Shown in pieces: positions 16,031-25,811 of a DNA stretch of 64,000 nt (its first letter is position 1; every line of letters begins with the position of its first letter). The stretch lies in NCBI RefSeq assembly GCF_014201115.1, contig NZ_JACHDO010000001.1:5022001-5086000 (forward strand). The letters run 5' to 3'. The translations under genes and the position numbers were made by a program. The notes below the pieces were generated by a model, which worked only from the letters and a program-made list of their open reading frames with translations, searched no databases and had not been told where the DNA came from. Source of the DNA: Nocardiopsis metallicus (lineage in GTDB: Bacteria; Actinomycetota; Actinomycetes; Streptosporangiales; Streptosporangiaceae).

Positions 16031-16173
16031 TCGTGCTGAGGCGATGGCGGTGACGCCGAAGTCACCGGACCGGCTGTGCAGTGCGGTGCGGGATGAGCGA
16101 GTAGTGTCCCGCGCCCGCCGAATCCACCGGGCCGGGGTGTCAGCGGGCGCGCGGGGTTTGCGGGTATTGGTGG

Positions 16174-16350
16174 TCAGAGCGGGAGCCCGGTCTGGAAGAT
16201 GGCCGATGAACAGCAGGCCCCGACCGCGTTCGAGAACATCTCGCTGACGCAGAACACCAGGTTCTCGGCCGTCTCGGCGGGCAGTCCGGCCAGGCGGTGC
16301 AGGTCGGCGGCCAGGTCCGCGCGCACCCACCCGGCCTGAAGAAGTTGATC
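16174..16350 (-). pseudogene. Anti-sigma-type ATP-binding protein, remnant
   Basis: The minus strand reads GWVRADLAADLHRLAGLPAE and TAENLVFCVSEMFSNAVG, the N-box region of RsbW-like ATPases (compare LVSELVTNAI at 52201-52617), then runs out of family pattern and stops at 16174. The ATP-lid and G boxes are missing. It lies next to a DUF397 gene, the usual partner, so this is a decayed Scr1/DUF397/ATPase module. Confidence 0.65.
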
Positions 16351-16368
16351 ACCCGATAGGAAGAGCCG

Positions 16369-16557
16369 ATGTTCTCGTTCCCTACTGAGGCCTCCTGGCG
16401 CACGTCGTCGTACACCCAGCAGCAGAACTGCGTGGAGGTCGCCGACGCGCCGGGGCTGTCCGCTGTCCGCGACACGAAGAACCGTGGGCACGGGCACCTG
16501 GCTTTCGAGTCACCCGGGTGGCGTGCGTTCGTCGAAGGGGTACGAACGCAGGGCTGA
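16369..16557 (+). CDS. DUF397 protein
   Basis: 62 aa, AGGAAG upstream of ATG 16369. The family signature is clear: WRTSSYTQQQNCVEVAD then AVRDTKNRGHGHLAFESPGW and a short helix. DUF397 proteins usually sit beside an Scr1-type regulator and are thought to act as its partner; here the regulator is absent and only an ATPase remnant is next to it. Confidence 0.85.
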   Translation: MFSFPTEASWRTSSYTQQQNCVEVADAPGLSAVRDTKNRGHGHLAFESPGWRAFVEGVRTQG

Positions 16558-16570
16558 GTCAGGGCAGAAC

Positions 16571-16600
16571 GTAGGCCCCAGGGAAAACCTGGGGGCCTAC
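16571..16600 (+). terminator. Terminator after the first DUF397 gene
   Basis: GTAGGCCCCAGG (16571-16582) pairs with CCTGGGGGCCTAC (16588-16600) with one bulged G and a GAAAA loop. Confidence 0.7.
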
Positions 16601-16773
16601 GGGTACTCGTTCCAGGCGACACTGCACCCCGAGCCGATGGGAGCGGGAAGTAGGTCCTGCTGGCCGTAGGCGGTCAGGGATTCGGGACGTTCTCCCCTGA
16701 GAGCGGGGCGCAACCTTGGGCAGGGCTGTGCATGAGCAACCGAACTCCCCTACTTCCAGCGAAGGACTCGGAC

Positions 16774-16956
16774 ATGCACACCCCCAGCGAAGACCTCACC
16801 TTCCGCAAGTCCTCGTACAGCGACCGGAGCGACTGCGTCGAGGTCGCCGATCTGCCCGCCGGGGCCGCTGTCCGCGACACCCGGAACAGGAACCTCGGGC
16901 ACCTGGTGTTCCCCTCCTCCGAGTGGTCGGCGCTCCTGGACACCGTCCGCAGGTAA
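16774..16956 (+). CDS. DUF397 protein (second copy)
   Basis: 60 aa from ATG 16774, which has AAGGA at 16762-16766; an in-frame ATG at 16732 lacks one. Signature: LTFRKSSYSDRSDCVEVADL, AVRDTRNRNLGHLVFPSSEW. It resembles the 16369 and 50651 copies but is not near-identical to either, so the genes are old paralogues. No Scr1 partner adjoins it. Confidence 0.85.
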   Translation: MHTPSEDLTFRKSSYSDRSDCVEVADLPAGAAVRDTRNRNLGHLVFPSSEWSALLDTVRR

Positions 16957-16968
16957 CCCAGCATCCGA

Positions 16969-16998
16969 GAAGGCCCTGGTCCGCGGATCGGGGCCTTC
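16969..16998 (+). terminator. Terminator after the second DUF397 gene
   Basis: GAAGGCCC (16969-16976) / GGGCCTTC (16991-16998), 8-bp stem with a 14-base loop. Confidence 0.55.
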
Positions 16999-17038
16999 CG
17001 TATACCCACCTGGATTCCCTCCCGCTGCGCCGTGTCCG

Positions 17039-17074
17039 TTGACAATTAGTTGTGCCTCTAGACAAACTGTTGCC
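17039..17074 (+). promoter_or_regulatory. Promoter/operator region of xylose isomerase gene
   Basis: TTGACA (17039-17044) is a consensus -35. It overlaps the small dyad ACAATTAGTTGT, and a related ACAAACTGTTG follows at 17062-17072. Paired ACAA/TTGT half-sites recall ROK/XylR operators, so control by a ROK regulator such as 13688-14938 is plausible but unproven. Confidence 0.45.
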
Positions 17075-17113
17075 GTCCGGCATCCGCCACGGACCGACCC
17101 CCAGGGAGCGCGC

Positions 17114-18271
17114 ATGACCGACTACCGGCCCACCCCCGAGGACCGCTTCACCTTCGGCCTGTGGACCGTGGGCTGGAGGGGCGTCAACACCTTCGGCGAC
17201 CCCGTCCGGCCCCCGCTCGACCCGGTCGAGGCGGTCCGCCGCCTCGCCGAACTCGGCGCCTACGGCGTCACCTTCCACGACGACGACCTCATCCCGCCCG
17301 GCAGCACGCCCGCCGAGCGCGACGCGATCCTCCAGCGGTTCCGGGGCGCCCTGGACGAGACCGGGCTGGCCGTCCCCATGGTCACCACCAACCTGTTCAC
17401 CCACCCGGCCTTCCGCGACGGCGGCTTCACCTCCAACAGCCGGGACGTGCGCCGGTACGCCCTGCGCAAGGTCATCCGCAACATCGACCTCGCCGCGTCG
17501 ATGGGCGCGAAGACCTACGTGTGCTGGGGCGGCCAGGACGGCGCCGAGACCGAGGCGGGCAAGGACGACCACGCCGCCCTGGACCGGCTGCGCGAGGCCT
17601 TCGACCTGCTGTGCTCCTACGTCCGGGAGCAGGGCTACGACCTGCGTTTTGCGATCGAGCCCAAGCCCAACGAGCCGCGCGGCGACGTCCTCCTGCCCAC
17701 GGTCGGCCACGCTCTGGCCTTCATCAACGAGCTCCAGCACCCCGAGATGGTCGGGGTGAACCCGGAGGTCGGCCACGAGCAGATGGCCGGGCTGAACTTC
17801 GCACACGGCGTCGCCCAGGCCCTGTGGGCGGGCAAGCTCTTCCACATCGACCTCAACGGCCAGCGCGGCGTCAAGTACGACCAGGACCTGCGCTTCGGCG
17901 CGGGCGACGTCAAGGAAGCCTTCTTCCTGGTGGACCTGCTGGAGCGCTCCGGTTACGAGGGCCCCCGCCACTTCGACTTCAAGCCGCCCCGCACCGAGGA
18001 CATGTCCGGGGTCTGGGAGTCAGCGGCGGGCTGCATGCGCAACTACCTCATCCTCAAGGAGAAGGCCGCGGCCTTCCGGGCCGACCCCGAGGTGGCCGCC
18101 GCCCTGGCCGCCGCCCGGGTCCCCGAGCTGGCCGAGCCCACGCTGTCCGCGGGTGAGAGCGTCGCGGACCTGCTCAAGGAGGAAATCGACCTGGAGGCCG
18201 TCGGCCGGCGGGGCTACCACTTCGAGCGGCTGGACCAGCTCGCCCTGGAGCACCTGTTCGGTACCCGCTGA
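17114..18271 (+). CDS. xylA: Xylose isomerase
   Basis: 385 aa, the usual length for actinobacterial (class I) enzymes; AGGGAG precedes the ATG. It converts D-xylose to D-xylulose (and glucose to fructose) with two divalent metals. Visible landmarks: FTFGLWTVGW, VTFHDDDLIPPG (catalytic His), VCWGGQDG, FAIEPKPNEPRGDVLLPTVG (metal-binding Glu and substrate Lys), VNPEVGHEQMAGLNF, LFHIDLNGQRGVKYDQDLRF (metal Asp residues) and HFDFKPPRTED. No xylulokinase gene is adjacent in the window. It probably serves the nearby xyloglucan-degrading locus. Confidence 0.98.
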   Translation: MTDYRPTPEDRFTFGLWTVGWRGVNTFGDPVRPPLDPVEAVRRLAELGAYGVTFHDDDLIPPGSTPAERDAILQRFRGALDETGLAVPMVTTNLFTHPAFRDGGFTSNSRDVRRYALRKVIRNIDLAASMGAKTYVCWGGQDGAETEAGKDDHAALDRLREAFDLLCSYVREQGYDLRFAIEPKPNEPRGDVLLPTVGHALAFINELQHPEMVGVNPEVGHEQMAGLNFAHGVAQALWAGKLFHIDLNGQRGVKYDQDLRFGAGDVKEAFFLVDLLERSGYEGPRHFDFKPPRTEDMSGVWESAAGCMRNYLILKEKAAAFRADPEVAAALAAARVPELAEPTLSAGESVADLLKEEIDLEAVGRRGYHFERLDQLALEHLFGTR

Positions 18272-18334
18272 GCGCGGAGCCCTCCCCGACCCCTCGCCCC
18301 GGGCCGCATGCCGGTGCGCCCGGAGCGGGCTGGG

Positions 18335-18371
18335 AGCGCCCCGGGACGGTGTACCGCCGCCCCGGGGCGCT
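18335..18371. terminator. Terminator between xylA and the PEP-utilising enzyme gene
   Basis: AGCGCCCCGGG (18335-18345) / CCCGGGGCGCT (18361-18371), an 11-bp stem; the 15-base loop contains a further CGGT/ACCG pair. Confidence 0.7.
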
Positions 18372-18489
18372 GGGGGCTCAGGCGAGCTGAGCTGTCGGGG
18401 TCTACCGGCTACCGGAGAGGTAGCGCTCCGCTTTGCCGCAGTGCCGCGCTCCCGCCCGGCGACACCGCGAACAGTGAAGCGGGCCGAGC

Positions 18490-20988
18490 TCAGCCCTCCG
18501 CCGTGCCGGGCCCCTCCGACTCCCCCGGCTCCTCCACCCGAATCGTGCCGGAGGACCCGTCGATGGTGATGGTCTGGCCGTCACGGACCAGATCGGTGAC
18601 CCCGGGAACGCAGATCACGCAGGGGATGCCGTACTCACGGGCGACGGTCGGCCCGTGCGCCACAATCGACCCGGTCTCCACGACCAGCCCCCCGGCGGTC
18701 ATGAACAGCGGCGTCCACCCGGGGTCGGTGGTGGGCGCGACCAGGATCTCCCCGGGGGCCAGCACCGCTCCCGCGGGGTCGCGCACCACCCTGGCCACCC
18801 CGGTCGCGGTCCCGGGGGAGGCCGCCACCCCTGTCAGTGCCCCCTCCGGTCCCTCTCCCCCGGAGAGGGGAGGCAGCGCCGCCGTCAGGTCGGTCCCGTC
18901 CGAGAGCAGGAGCTGCGGCACCCGGCGGCGGCCGAGCTCACGCCGGTACTCGGCCCTGCGCTCCGCCACCAGCCCGCGCAGGTCGGCCCCGTCCAGCAGG
19001 TCGTGGACCTCGTCGAAGTCCAGGAACACCACGTCGTCGGCCCGGTCGATCCGCCCCTGTCCGGCCAGTTCCGCGCCCACCAGCAGCATCTGGCGGCGCA
19101 CCTGGGCCAGCGCGTACAGCCACACGAACTTGGGGTACTCCCGCAGCCCCGACAGCTCGCGCGCCCGGTCGAGCAGGAAGGCGGTCAGCCGCGCGCGGAC
19201 CGGGCTGGTCGCGGCGAGCCTGCGCACGAGCTCGTCGCGCGTCCGGACGGCCCGCTCGGCCGCGGCGGCGAACCTGCGCTCCGGTGACTGCTCCGGACCG
19301 CTCACCCGGAGATAGTTCGCGATAGCGGAGAACACCGGCGCCGGGTCCTCGGCCCATCTCGGCACACCCGCGTCGATCTCGGCGGCACCGCGGTGCCCGT
19401 ACCGGGTGAGGAAACCGGTGAGCCCGATGTCCGGCAGGTCCCCTGACAGGTAGCGTTCGGCCAACTCCCGCGGCGGCGTGCGCGTCAGCAGTTCCCGGTG
19501 CTCCCCGGCCCGCTCCGCCACCCGCCACAGCTCCAGGTCCATGGTGGTCGTGACGTTGTGCGGCATCCCGCCGAGGACCGCCGCGACCTCCGACGGCTCC
19601 GCGACCCCGCTGAGCAGGTACTCGGGCAGCTTCGCGGCGGTCAGGCCCGCGTACAGGGGGCCGAGCATGGGCAGCATCAGCTCCGACAGCACCGGGGCCT
19701 GCAGGTGCCGGGCGTGCTCCACCCGGTCCCGGGCCGCCACCACCCGCTCCGGGGTCCGCCGCGTACCGGCCCGTGCCCGCTCCCCGAGAGCGAACATCCT
19801 TTCCCTGGTCCGAGCCGGGTCCCACAGCGCGAGGGCCGCGCCCGCCGCGACCTTCGCCAGCACCGGCGCGAGCGCCCGCGCACCGCGCAGCACGACCTCG
19901 GCCCGGACGGAACGCCCGGGCCTGGGCGCGAACCGCGGATCGTCCAGCAGGTGCTGGAGCGCACGGACCGCCCCGGGACCGTAGATGCCGAGCGCCCCGG
20001 GCACCATAGCGCGCGTCCTGGGGTTCCGGACCAGGGCGGTCAGGTCCAGGTAGAGTCGCCCGCCCGCGTTCACCAACCAGGCGTCCAGCCCCGACGCCCC
20101 CTTTCCTGACAGCGAGGAGAACCAGTCCCGGGACGCCTCCGTGAGGGCGGCGAAGCCCAACGGGGTGAACGGCCTGAGCATGCCCTGCATGTGGCCGCCC
20201 TCCAGGTAGAGACCGGGGCCGTCGGCGCGGCTCGGCGGCAGCGGGAAGAGCGTGGTGATCGCCCGGGACTGCAGGACCCACAGGGTCCCGTCCCGGTCGA
20301 CGGCCCACTCGACGTCCTGGGGCGAGCCGAAGCGGGCCTGCAACCGCTCTCCCAGGGCACGGAGCGCCGCCACCTCGTCCGGTGCCAGGCAGCCGCCGCC
20401 GGGCCCCTCGGTGCCTCCGTCCGGCCGCACCACGTAGTGGTCGGGGTCGGCCGTGCCGTCGACGACCGCGGTTCCCAGGCCGGGCACCGCGTCCAGGACG
20501 GTCTCCCCGCGGGTGCCGGTCACCGGGTTGGCGGTGAAGAGCACGCCCGCCGCCCGGGGGTCGACCATGCGCTGCACGACCACCGCCATGTGCACGGACG
20601 CGTCGTCGATCCCCCGGTCCCGGCGGTAGGCGCGGGCACGGTCGCTCCCGAGGGAGTCCCAACAGCGGCGTACCGCCGCGACCAGTTCGTCCACGCCCTC
20701 CACGTTCAGGTAGGTGTCCTGCTGCCCGGCGAAGGAGGCGTCCGGAAGGTCCTCGGCGGTGGCGCTGGAGCGCACCGCGACCCGGCCGCCGCCCAGCGCC
20801 TCGTAGGCCGCCGCCACCTCCTCCCGGGGCACCTCGCCCGACCGGTGGGCCTCGGTGGTGACGCAGAACCCGGCCGGGACGCGCTCACCCGCCCGGATCG
20901 CCTCCGCCAGTCCGGCGGCCTTGCCGCCGACCAGGCCGGTCAGGTCGCTCAAGCCGGTATCGATCCGGTCCAGTGCCAGCACGCGCAC
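18490..20988 (-). CDS. PEP-utilising phosphotransferase, rifampicin phosphotransferase-like
   Basis: 832 aa from GTG 20988 with GAGGGG upstream; the frame continues far upstream but only as shadow of the GH3 gene. Domains in order: ATP-grasp (GLVGGKAAGLAEAIRAG, VAVRSSATAEDLPDASFAGQ, VEWAVDRDGTLWVLQSRAIT), an alpha-helical/Rph-type middle (RYGHRGAAEIDAGVPRWAED), and a C-terminal swivelling phospho-His domain (TDPGWTPLFMTAGGLVVETG, SIVAHGPTVAREYGIPCV). Length and middle domain resemble Rph, which phosphorylates rifamycins using ATP and a His relay, more than PEP synthase, whose C-terminal PEP barrel is missing. No rifamycin-associated element is visible upstream, so the natural substrate is open. 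Confidence 0.82.
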   Translation of the reverse strand: MRVLALDRIDTGLSDLTGLVGGKAAGLAEAIRAGERVPAGFCVTTEAHRSGEVPREEVAAAYEALGGGRVAVRSSATAEDLPDASFAGQQDTYLNVEGVDELVAAVRRCWDSLGSDRARAYRRDRGIDDASVHMAVVVQRMVDPRAAGVLFTANPVTGTRGETVLDAVPGLGTAVVDGTADPDHYVVRPDGGTEGPGGGCLAPDEVAALRALGERLQARFGSPQDVEWAVDRDGTLWVLQSRAITTLFPLPPSRADGPGLYLEGGHMQGMLRPFTPLGFAALTEASRDWFSSLSGKGASGLDAWLVNAGGRLYLDLTALVRNPRTRAMVPGALGIYGPGAVRALQHLLDDPRFAPRPGRSVRAEVVLRGARALAPVLAKVAAGAALALWDPARTRERMFALGERARAGTRRTPERVVAARDRVEHARHLQAPVLSELMLPMLGPLYAGLTAAKLPEYLLSGVAEPSEVAAVLGGMPHNVTTTMDLELWRVAERAGEHRELLTRTPPRELAERYLSGDLPDIGLTGFLTRYGHRGAAEIDAGVPRWAEDPAPVFSAIANYLRVSGPEQSPERRFAAAAERAVRTRDELVRRLAATSPVRARLTAFLLDRARELSGLREYPKFVWLYALAQVRRQMLLVGAELAGQGRIDRADDVVFLDFDEVHDLLDGADLRGLVAERRAEYRRELGRRRVPQLLLSDGTDLTAALPPLSGGEGPEGALTGVAASPGTATGVARVVRDPAGAVLAPGEILVAPTTDPGWTPLFMTAGGLVVETGSIVAHGPTVAREYGIPCVICVPGVTDLVRDGQTITIDGSSGTIRVEEPGESEGPGTAEG

Positions 20989-21107
20989 GGTTTGCCGCCC
21001 CTCACTCGTCTCCCTGGTCCCGCTGCCTCGTCCGGGATCCATCCTGCATCCCGGAACCGGATACGGACAGGGGGGCGCGCGATCGGGAACGGTGCGCGGA
21101 ACGGAGC

Positions 21108-23949
21108 TCAGGAGGCTCCCAGGACCAGCTCCGACACGGCGGTACCGGCGTCTTCGAGGACCACGTACAGGTCGCGCATCCCCGAGGCACCGCGGACCTG
21201 GGTACGGATCTCGGTGAAGTCGTGGACACCGGCGCTCGCGGGGATCGCGGCCTCCGCGGCGACCTCGCCCCTGACCGGGTCGTCCAGGCGCAGCCGGACG
21301 GTGGCCGCCCGGGGCGCGTTGGCCCTCAACCGGAGTTCGGTCGCGCCGCCGCCGAGGTCCACGTCCCGGTAGGCCGCCCACGCCCCGCAGGCCCGGGCGC
21401 GCACCGCGTCCCCGGGCACCGTGTCCGCCGCGCCGTCGGGCGCGGGTTCGGGGCTGACCGGGCACAGCCGCACACCGGAGGCGTCGTCGTAGCGGTCCGC
21501 CGACCACGCGGTGAAGGCGTCGCGGGGCGGGATCGGCTCCCCGGGCACGTTCAGGGGAGCGGTGGCGACCACGTCCAGGGCCGATCGCCCCACCAGGACC
21601 TCCCTGGGCGCCTCCTCCACCACGAAGCGGTCCCCGATGGTGTCCCAGACCGCCAGCTGTTCCACGTCGAAGGAGACCGAGGCGGTCTCGGTCCGGCCCG
21701 GCCCGATCCGCAGGCGGGCGTAACCGCGAAGGGACCGGGAGGGCTGGCGCACCCTGGACGCCGTCTGCCTCGTGTAGACCTGCACGACCTCCTCGGCCGT
21801 CCGGTCCCCGGTGTTGGTGACGGGCACCTCGACGGTGACCCTGCCGTCGCGGACCTCCACTTCGGCCGTCCCGTACTCGACCGACGCGTACCCCAGGCCG
21901 TGCCCGAAGGGGTAGAGCGGGTTCCCGCCGAAGTAAAGGTAGGTCCCGCCCGAGGTGATGACGTCGTAGTCCAGCAGGTCCGGGAGGTCGTCCGTGCCCC
22001 GGTACCAGGTCTGGGTGAGGCGTCCCCCGGGCTCCGCGCGGCCCAGGAGGACGTCGGCGAGCGCCCGCCCGTACTCCTGGCCGCCGTGCGCCGACCACAC
22101 GATCGCCCGGACGTGCTCGTCCGCCCAGGTCACGGCGTACGGGTATCCGCTGCTCAGGACCAGGACGGTGTCCGGGTTGGCCTCATGCACGGCCCGCAGC
22201 ACCCGCTCCTGGCCCGAGGGCAGGTCCAGGTCTGCCCGGTCCTCCGTCTCCCGGCCGTTGACCATGGGGTGGTCGCCCGCGACCACCACCGCGACGTCGG
22301 CCCGGGCCGCCGCCTCGGCGGCCGCGCGGACACCCGTTCCCAGGCCGCCGACCCGGAAGACGGTTCCCTCCGCGTCCCCGGCACCGAGCCGGAGGGCGCC
22401 GTCCTCCGCGACCTCGACGCGGCGGCCCGTGTGCACCTGGGTGAGCCGGACCCGGTCGGGCGCGGACCAGCTCAGCCGGAAGGTCTGCCGGACCTCCCAA
22501 GTACCCGGCCCGGGAGCGGTGCAGGCCAGGTCGTCCCCCGGGGCCTCGTCCACGTGGAGTCCGTTGGCCGCCGAGCGCAGGGCGTACGCGCCGCCGCCCC
22601 AGTCGAGGAGGTCGAAGAGTCCGGCCGGGCCGGTGCCGTTCCCCGGCTTCCCGGTCCCCTCTCCGTCGGAGGCGTCGGCCACCCGGAGCAGTCCGTCGGC
22701 GTCCAGCGCCACCCGCCCCGTGTCGGTCTCCAGGGTGATGCGGTCGACCCCCTCCTCGAACTCGACCTCGCAGTGCTCGGCCAGCCCCTCCCGCGCGGTG
22801 ACCGCGTAGGGGAGGGTGCCGCTGTACCAGTCCTCCAGGACGGTGTCACCGAGCTGGCCGATCACGGCGACCCGCGACGCCGCCCGCAGCGGCAGGAGCC
22901 CGTCGTTGCGGAGCAGGGTGACCGACCGGGTCGCGGCCTCCCGCGCCAGGGCCCGGTGCTCGGGGCAGTTCACGGCTTCCTCGGGGACCTCGCCGTGGGC
23001 AGGTTCGGGGTCGAACTCGCCCAGGCGGACCCGGACGGAGAGCACGTTGCGCGCCGCCTCGTCCACGTCCTCCTGCCCGATCAGCCCCCGGTCGAGGGCC
23101 TCCCGCAGGTGGGCGAGAGTGGCCTCGGGCCGGTCGTCGTCCTGGGTGAAGCTGTCCAGCCCGGCGCGCAGGGCGTGTGCGTAGGCGGTGGGACCGTCGG
23201 GATGGAACCCCTGGAGCCCGAAGAGGTTGGCCGGGGCGTGGGCGTCGCTGACCACGAGGATCCGTCCGGGCGCCGCGGGGCGCAGCACCCGGTTGATGAG
23301 CGGGCTCAGGTGCGCGGGCCTGCCGTTGACCAGGTTGTAGGAGGGCATGACCGCGACTGCGGCGCCCTCCCTGAGCGCGGGCAGGTGGGCGGGCAGCTCG
23401 TACTCGCGCAGGACGCGGGGCGGCAGGTCGCTGGAGGTGGTGCAGCGGTCGGTCTCGTTGTTGTAGCCGAGGAAGTGCTTGATCGTGGGCGCCGTACGCG
23501 GACGCGGGCCGTCCCCGGACAGTCCCCTGGCGTAGGCGGCGGCGAGGAGCCCGGTGAGCCACGGGTCCTCGGAGTAGCCCTCCTCGTTGCGCCCCCACCG
23601 GGGGTCCCTCAGCGGGTTGACCACCGGGGCCCACACGTTGGGCCCGGCCGCGGGGTCCCTGCGCCGGACGGCCAGCAGCTCGGTGGCGGTGGCCTCGCCG
23701 ACCCGGCGGAGCAGGGCCGGGTCCCAGCTGGCGGCCAGCCCGAGGGCCTGGGGGGAAGACCGTGGCCTCGCCGAGCCAGGCCAGTCCGTGGAGCGCCTCG
23801 GTACCGGTCCGGAACCCGGTGAGGCCCAGCCGTTCGATCGGTGCCTGGTACTGGTGCAGCAGGCCCAGGCGTTCCTGGGGGGTCATGCTCCGGAGCAGGT
23901 CCTCGACCCGGTCCTCGATGCTCTCAGGGGTATGGCGGGGGGTGCTCAT
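21108..23949 (-). pseudogene. GH3 beta-glycosidase gene with a +1 frameshift
   Basis: ATG 23949 opens MSTPRHTPESIEDRVEDLLR ... ALHGLAWLGEATVF, then frame is lost at a run of six C (G run at 23750-23755 on the plus strand). Removing one base joins it to QALGLAASWDPALLRRVGEA, PVVNPLRDPRWGRNEEGYSE and the rest, 946 aa in all. Domains: GH3 N-terminal barrel (nucleophile Asp in ILVVSDAHAP), GH3 C-terminal sandwich, fibronectin-like domain (VTNTGDRTAEEVVQVYTR), and a C-terminal CBM6-like module (~120 residues). It would release glucose or xylose from oligosaccharides; there is no signal peptide, so the enzyme would be intracellular. The 842-aa downstream frame could give an incomplete protein. A homopolymer sequencing error is possible. 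Confidence 0.85.
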
Positions 23950-23992
23950 CAGGGCTTTCTCCCAGCTCGGACCGGGCCGCTCCGTATCAAAA

Positions 23993-24006
23993 TCGAATCG
24001 CTTCGA
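23993..24006. promoter_or_regulatory. LacI-type operator between GH3 and ABC transporter genes
   Basis: TCGAATCGCTTCGA is a near-perfect 14-bp palindrome with the central CG typical of LacI-family sites. The identical 14-mer occurs at 31490-31503 upstream of the GH74 gene. It lies 44 bases before the GH3 start and 141 before the solute-binding protein gene. Confidence 0.75.
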
Positions 24007-24146
24007 CTCTGAGCCGCAGAGGCCTTGTGTGCTAGATCACGTTGGAGTAATTTGACTCTCCGATAGAACAACTAAATTCATATCAAAATGGTCTAGCGTT
24101 TCCTACCCCCGGGCATTGACGGTCCGGGCCGACCAAAGGAACGACC

Positions 24147-25811
24147 GTGATGTCCCTCCCCCCGACTCCGGCACCGAACCGCCGTCGCTTCCTCGGTCTG
24201 ATGGGCGCCTCGGGCGCCGCCGCGCTCTCCCCCGCTCTGCTCTCCGGCTGCTCCGGCAGCGCGGACACCGGCGGCGGCGGATCGGCCTCCGCATCGACCG
24301 ACCTGGACGACCTGATCCCCACCTACCAACCGTTCGACGGGGTCAGCCCCGACATCCCCGGGACCGGCGGAGCCCCCGACGGCTTCACCTCCTACCCCGA
24401 CACCTTCGTCCGGGCCGCGGAGGGAGTGCGGGGCTCGGGCGGCCACTACACGGCGATGACCCCCATGTGGGGGCCGATTCCCCCCGGCTTGGGGAACAAC
24501 TCCTTCTACGACCACGTCAACGGTCGGATCGGCACCACGGTCGAGTTCAACTTCCAGGACGGCAACACGATCATCGACAAGATGAACGCCGTCGTCGCCG
24601 GTCGGGACGTCGCCGACATCACGATGTTCCCGGACTGGGTGATCAACCTGATCCCCCAGTTCAACCGGGCCGTCGGTGAACTGTTCGAGGACCTGACCCC
24701 CTACCTGGCCGGGGACGCGGGGCTGGCCTACCCGATGCTGGCCAACCTGGACAGCGACGCCTGGCGCGCGAACGTCTTCAACGAACGGCTCCAGGGCATC
24801 CCGTGGCCCGCCGAGCCCTTCAGCAACTGGGTGCTCTACCGGCGCGACCTCCTGGAGGGCGAGTACGGCCTGGCCGCCCCCACCAGCGCCGAGGAGCTGT
24901 TCGAACTCGGCCAAGAGCTCAACGACCCCGACAACAACCGCTGGGCGTTCGACGACTTCACCCTGACCGCCCGCCAGATCTTCGGCGCGCCCCGGCAGTG
25001 GCGGTACGAGAACGGCGAGCTGGTCCACCTGTTCGAGACCGAGGAGTGGCGCGCCAGCGTGGAGTTCATGCGCCGGGTCTTCGACGCCGGTCTCGTCCAC
25101 CCCGACATGGTGGCCCAGGGCGACAACTCCAAGGAACTGCTCAACTCGGGGCAGTTGCTCTTCGCCCAGGACGGCCTGGGCGGATGGCACGAAGCCTACG
25201 CACAGATCCTCGGGGACAACCCCGACTTCCGCCTCGACCTGCTGCCGGTCTTCGGCCACGACGGCGGCGCCCCGGTGCTGCACCGCAACGACCCCTCCAG
25301 CCAGTCGGTCTTCGTCCGCAAGGACATGGACCCCGAGCAGGTCGAGGAGATCCTCGCCGTCGTCAACTTCTGCGCGGCCCCCTTCGGCACCCAGGAGTAC
25401 ATGGACTACCGGTACGGGGAGGAGGGGGTCCACCACGAACGCAACGAGCACGGCGCACCCGAACTCACCGACCTGGGCAACTCCGAGGTCAGCGACGGCT
25501 ACTACTTCATCAGCGGGCGCCCGCCGGCGATCACCGAGAGCCAGTACCCGGACTTCGTCGACTGGAAGACCGCCTGGTACAACGACGCGATCGCCCACGC
25601 CGAGGAGGACCCCTTCGCCGGGATCCGCATCCAGCGACCGGAGCGCTTCTCGGCCGCCGAGCTGCCGTTGACCGACCGGGTGGAGAACATCATCCGCGGC
25701 CGCGAGGACCTCTCCGAACTGGACACCGCCATCGACGACTGGCGGCGCGACGGCGGCGAGGAGGGCCGGGAGTTCTACATGGAGGTCCTCCAGGAACACG
25801 GCCGTGACTGA
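24147..25811 (+). CDS. Extracellular sugar-binding lipoprotein of an ABC transporter
   Basis: 554 aa; AAGGA six bases before GTG 24147. Tat-type lipoprotein signal: NRRRFLGLMG then LLSGC (lipobox, Cys ~36). The mature protein belongs to family 1-type solute-binding proteins (LipO/LplA-like), with VEFNFQDGNTIIDKMNAVVA, ADITMFPDWVI and FFVR-type closing segments. It would capture an oligosaccharide outside the membrane and hand it to the permeases that follow. It overlaps the next gene by 8 bases. No ATPase gene is present; such transporters share MsiK. Confidence 0.92.
   Translation: MMSLPPTPAPNRRRFLGLMGASGAAALSPALLSGCSGSADTGGGGSASASTDLDDLIPTYQPFDGVSPDIPGTGGAPDGFTSYPDTFVRAAEGVRGSGGHYTAMTPMWGPIPPGLGNNSFYDHVNGRIGTTVEFNFQDGNTIIDKMNAVVAGRDVADITMFPDWVINLIPQFNRAVGELFEDLTPYLAGDAGLAYPMLANLDSDAWRANVFNERLQGIPWPAEPFSNWVLYRRDLLEGEYGLAAPTSAEELFELGQELNDPDNNRWAFDDFTLTARQIFGAPRQWRYENGELVHLFETEEWRASVEFMRRVFDAGLVHPDMVAQGDNSKELLNSGQLLFAQDGLGGWHEAYAQILGDNPDFRLDLLPVFGHDGGAPVLHRNDPSSQSVFVRKDMDPEQVEEILAVVNFCAAPFGTQEYMDYRYGEEGVHHERNEHGAPELTDLGNSEVSDGYYFISGRPPAITESQYPDFVDWKTAWYNDAIAHAEEDPFAGIRIQRPERFSAAELPLTDRVENIIRGREDLSELDTAIDDWRRDGGEEGREFYMEVLQEHGRD

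Noticed and set aside
21001..21107. Rifamycin-associated element upstream of the Rph-like gene
   Set aside because: The GGGGCTTGCGGCAAGGCCC-type sequence is not present.
18490..22098. Reading the PEP-utilising enzyme as a 1202-residue protein
   Set aside because: The upstream part is shadow of the GH3 gene with Arg/Gly-rich low-complexity; GTG 20988 with GAGGGG begins exactly at the conserved ATP-grasp N-terminus.
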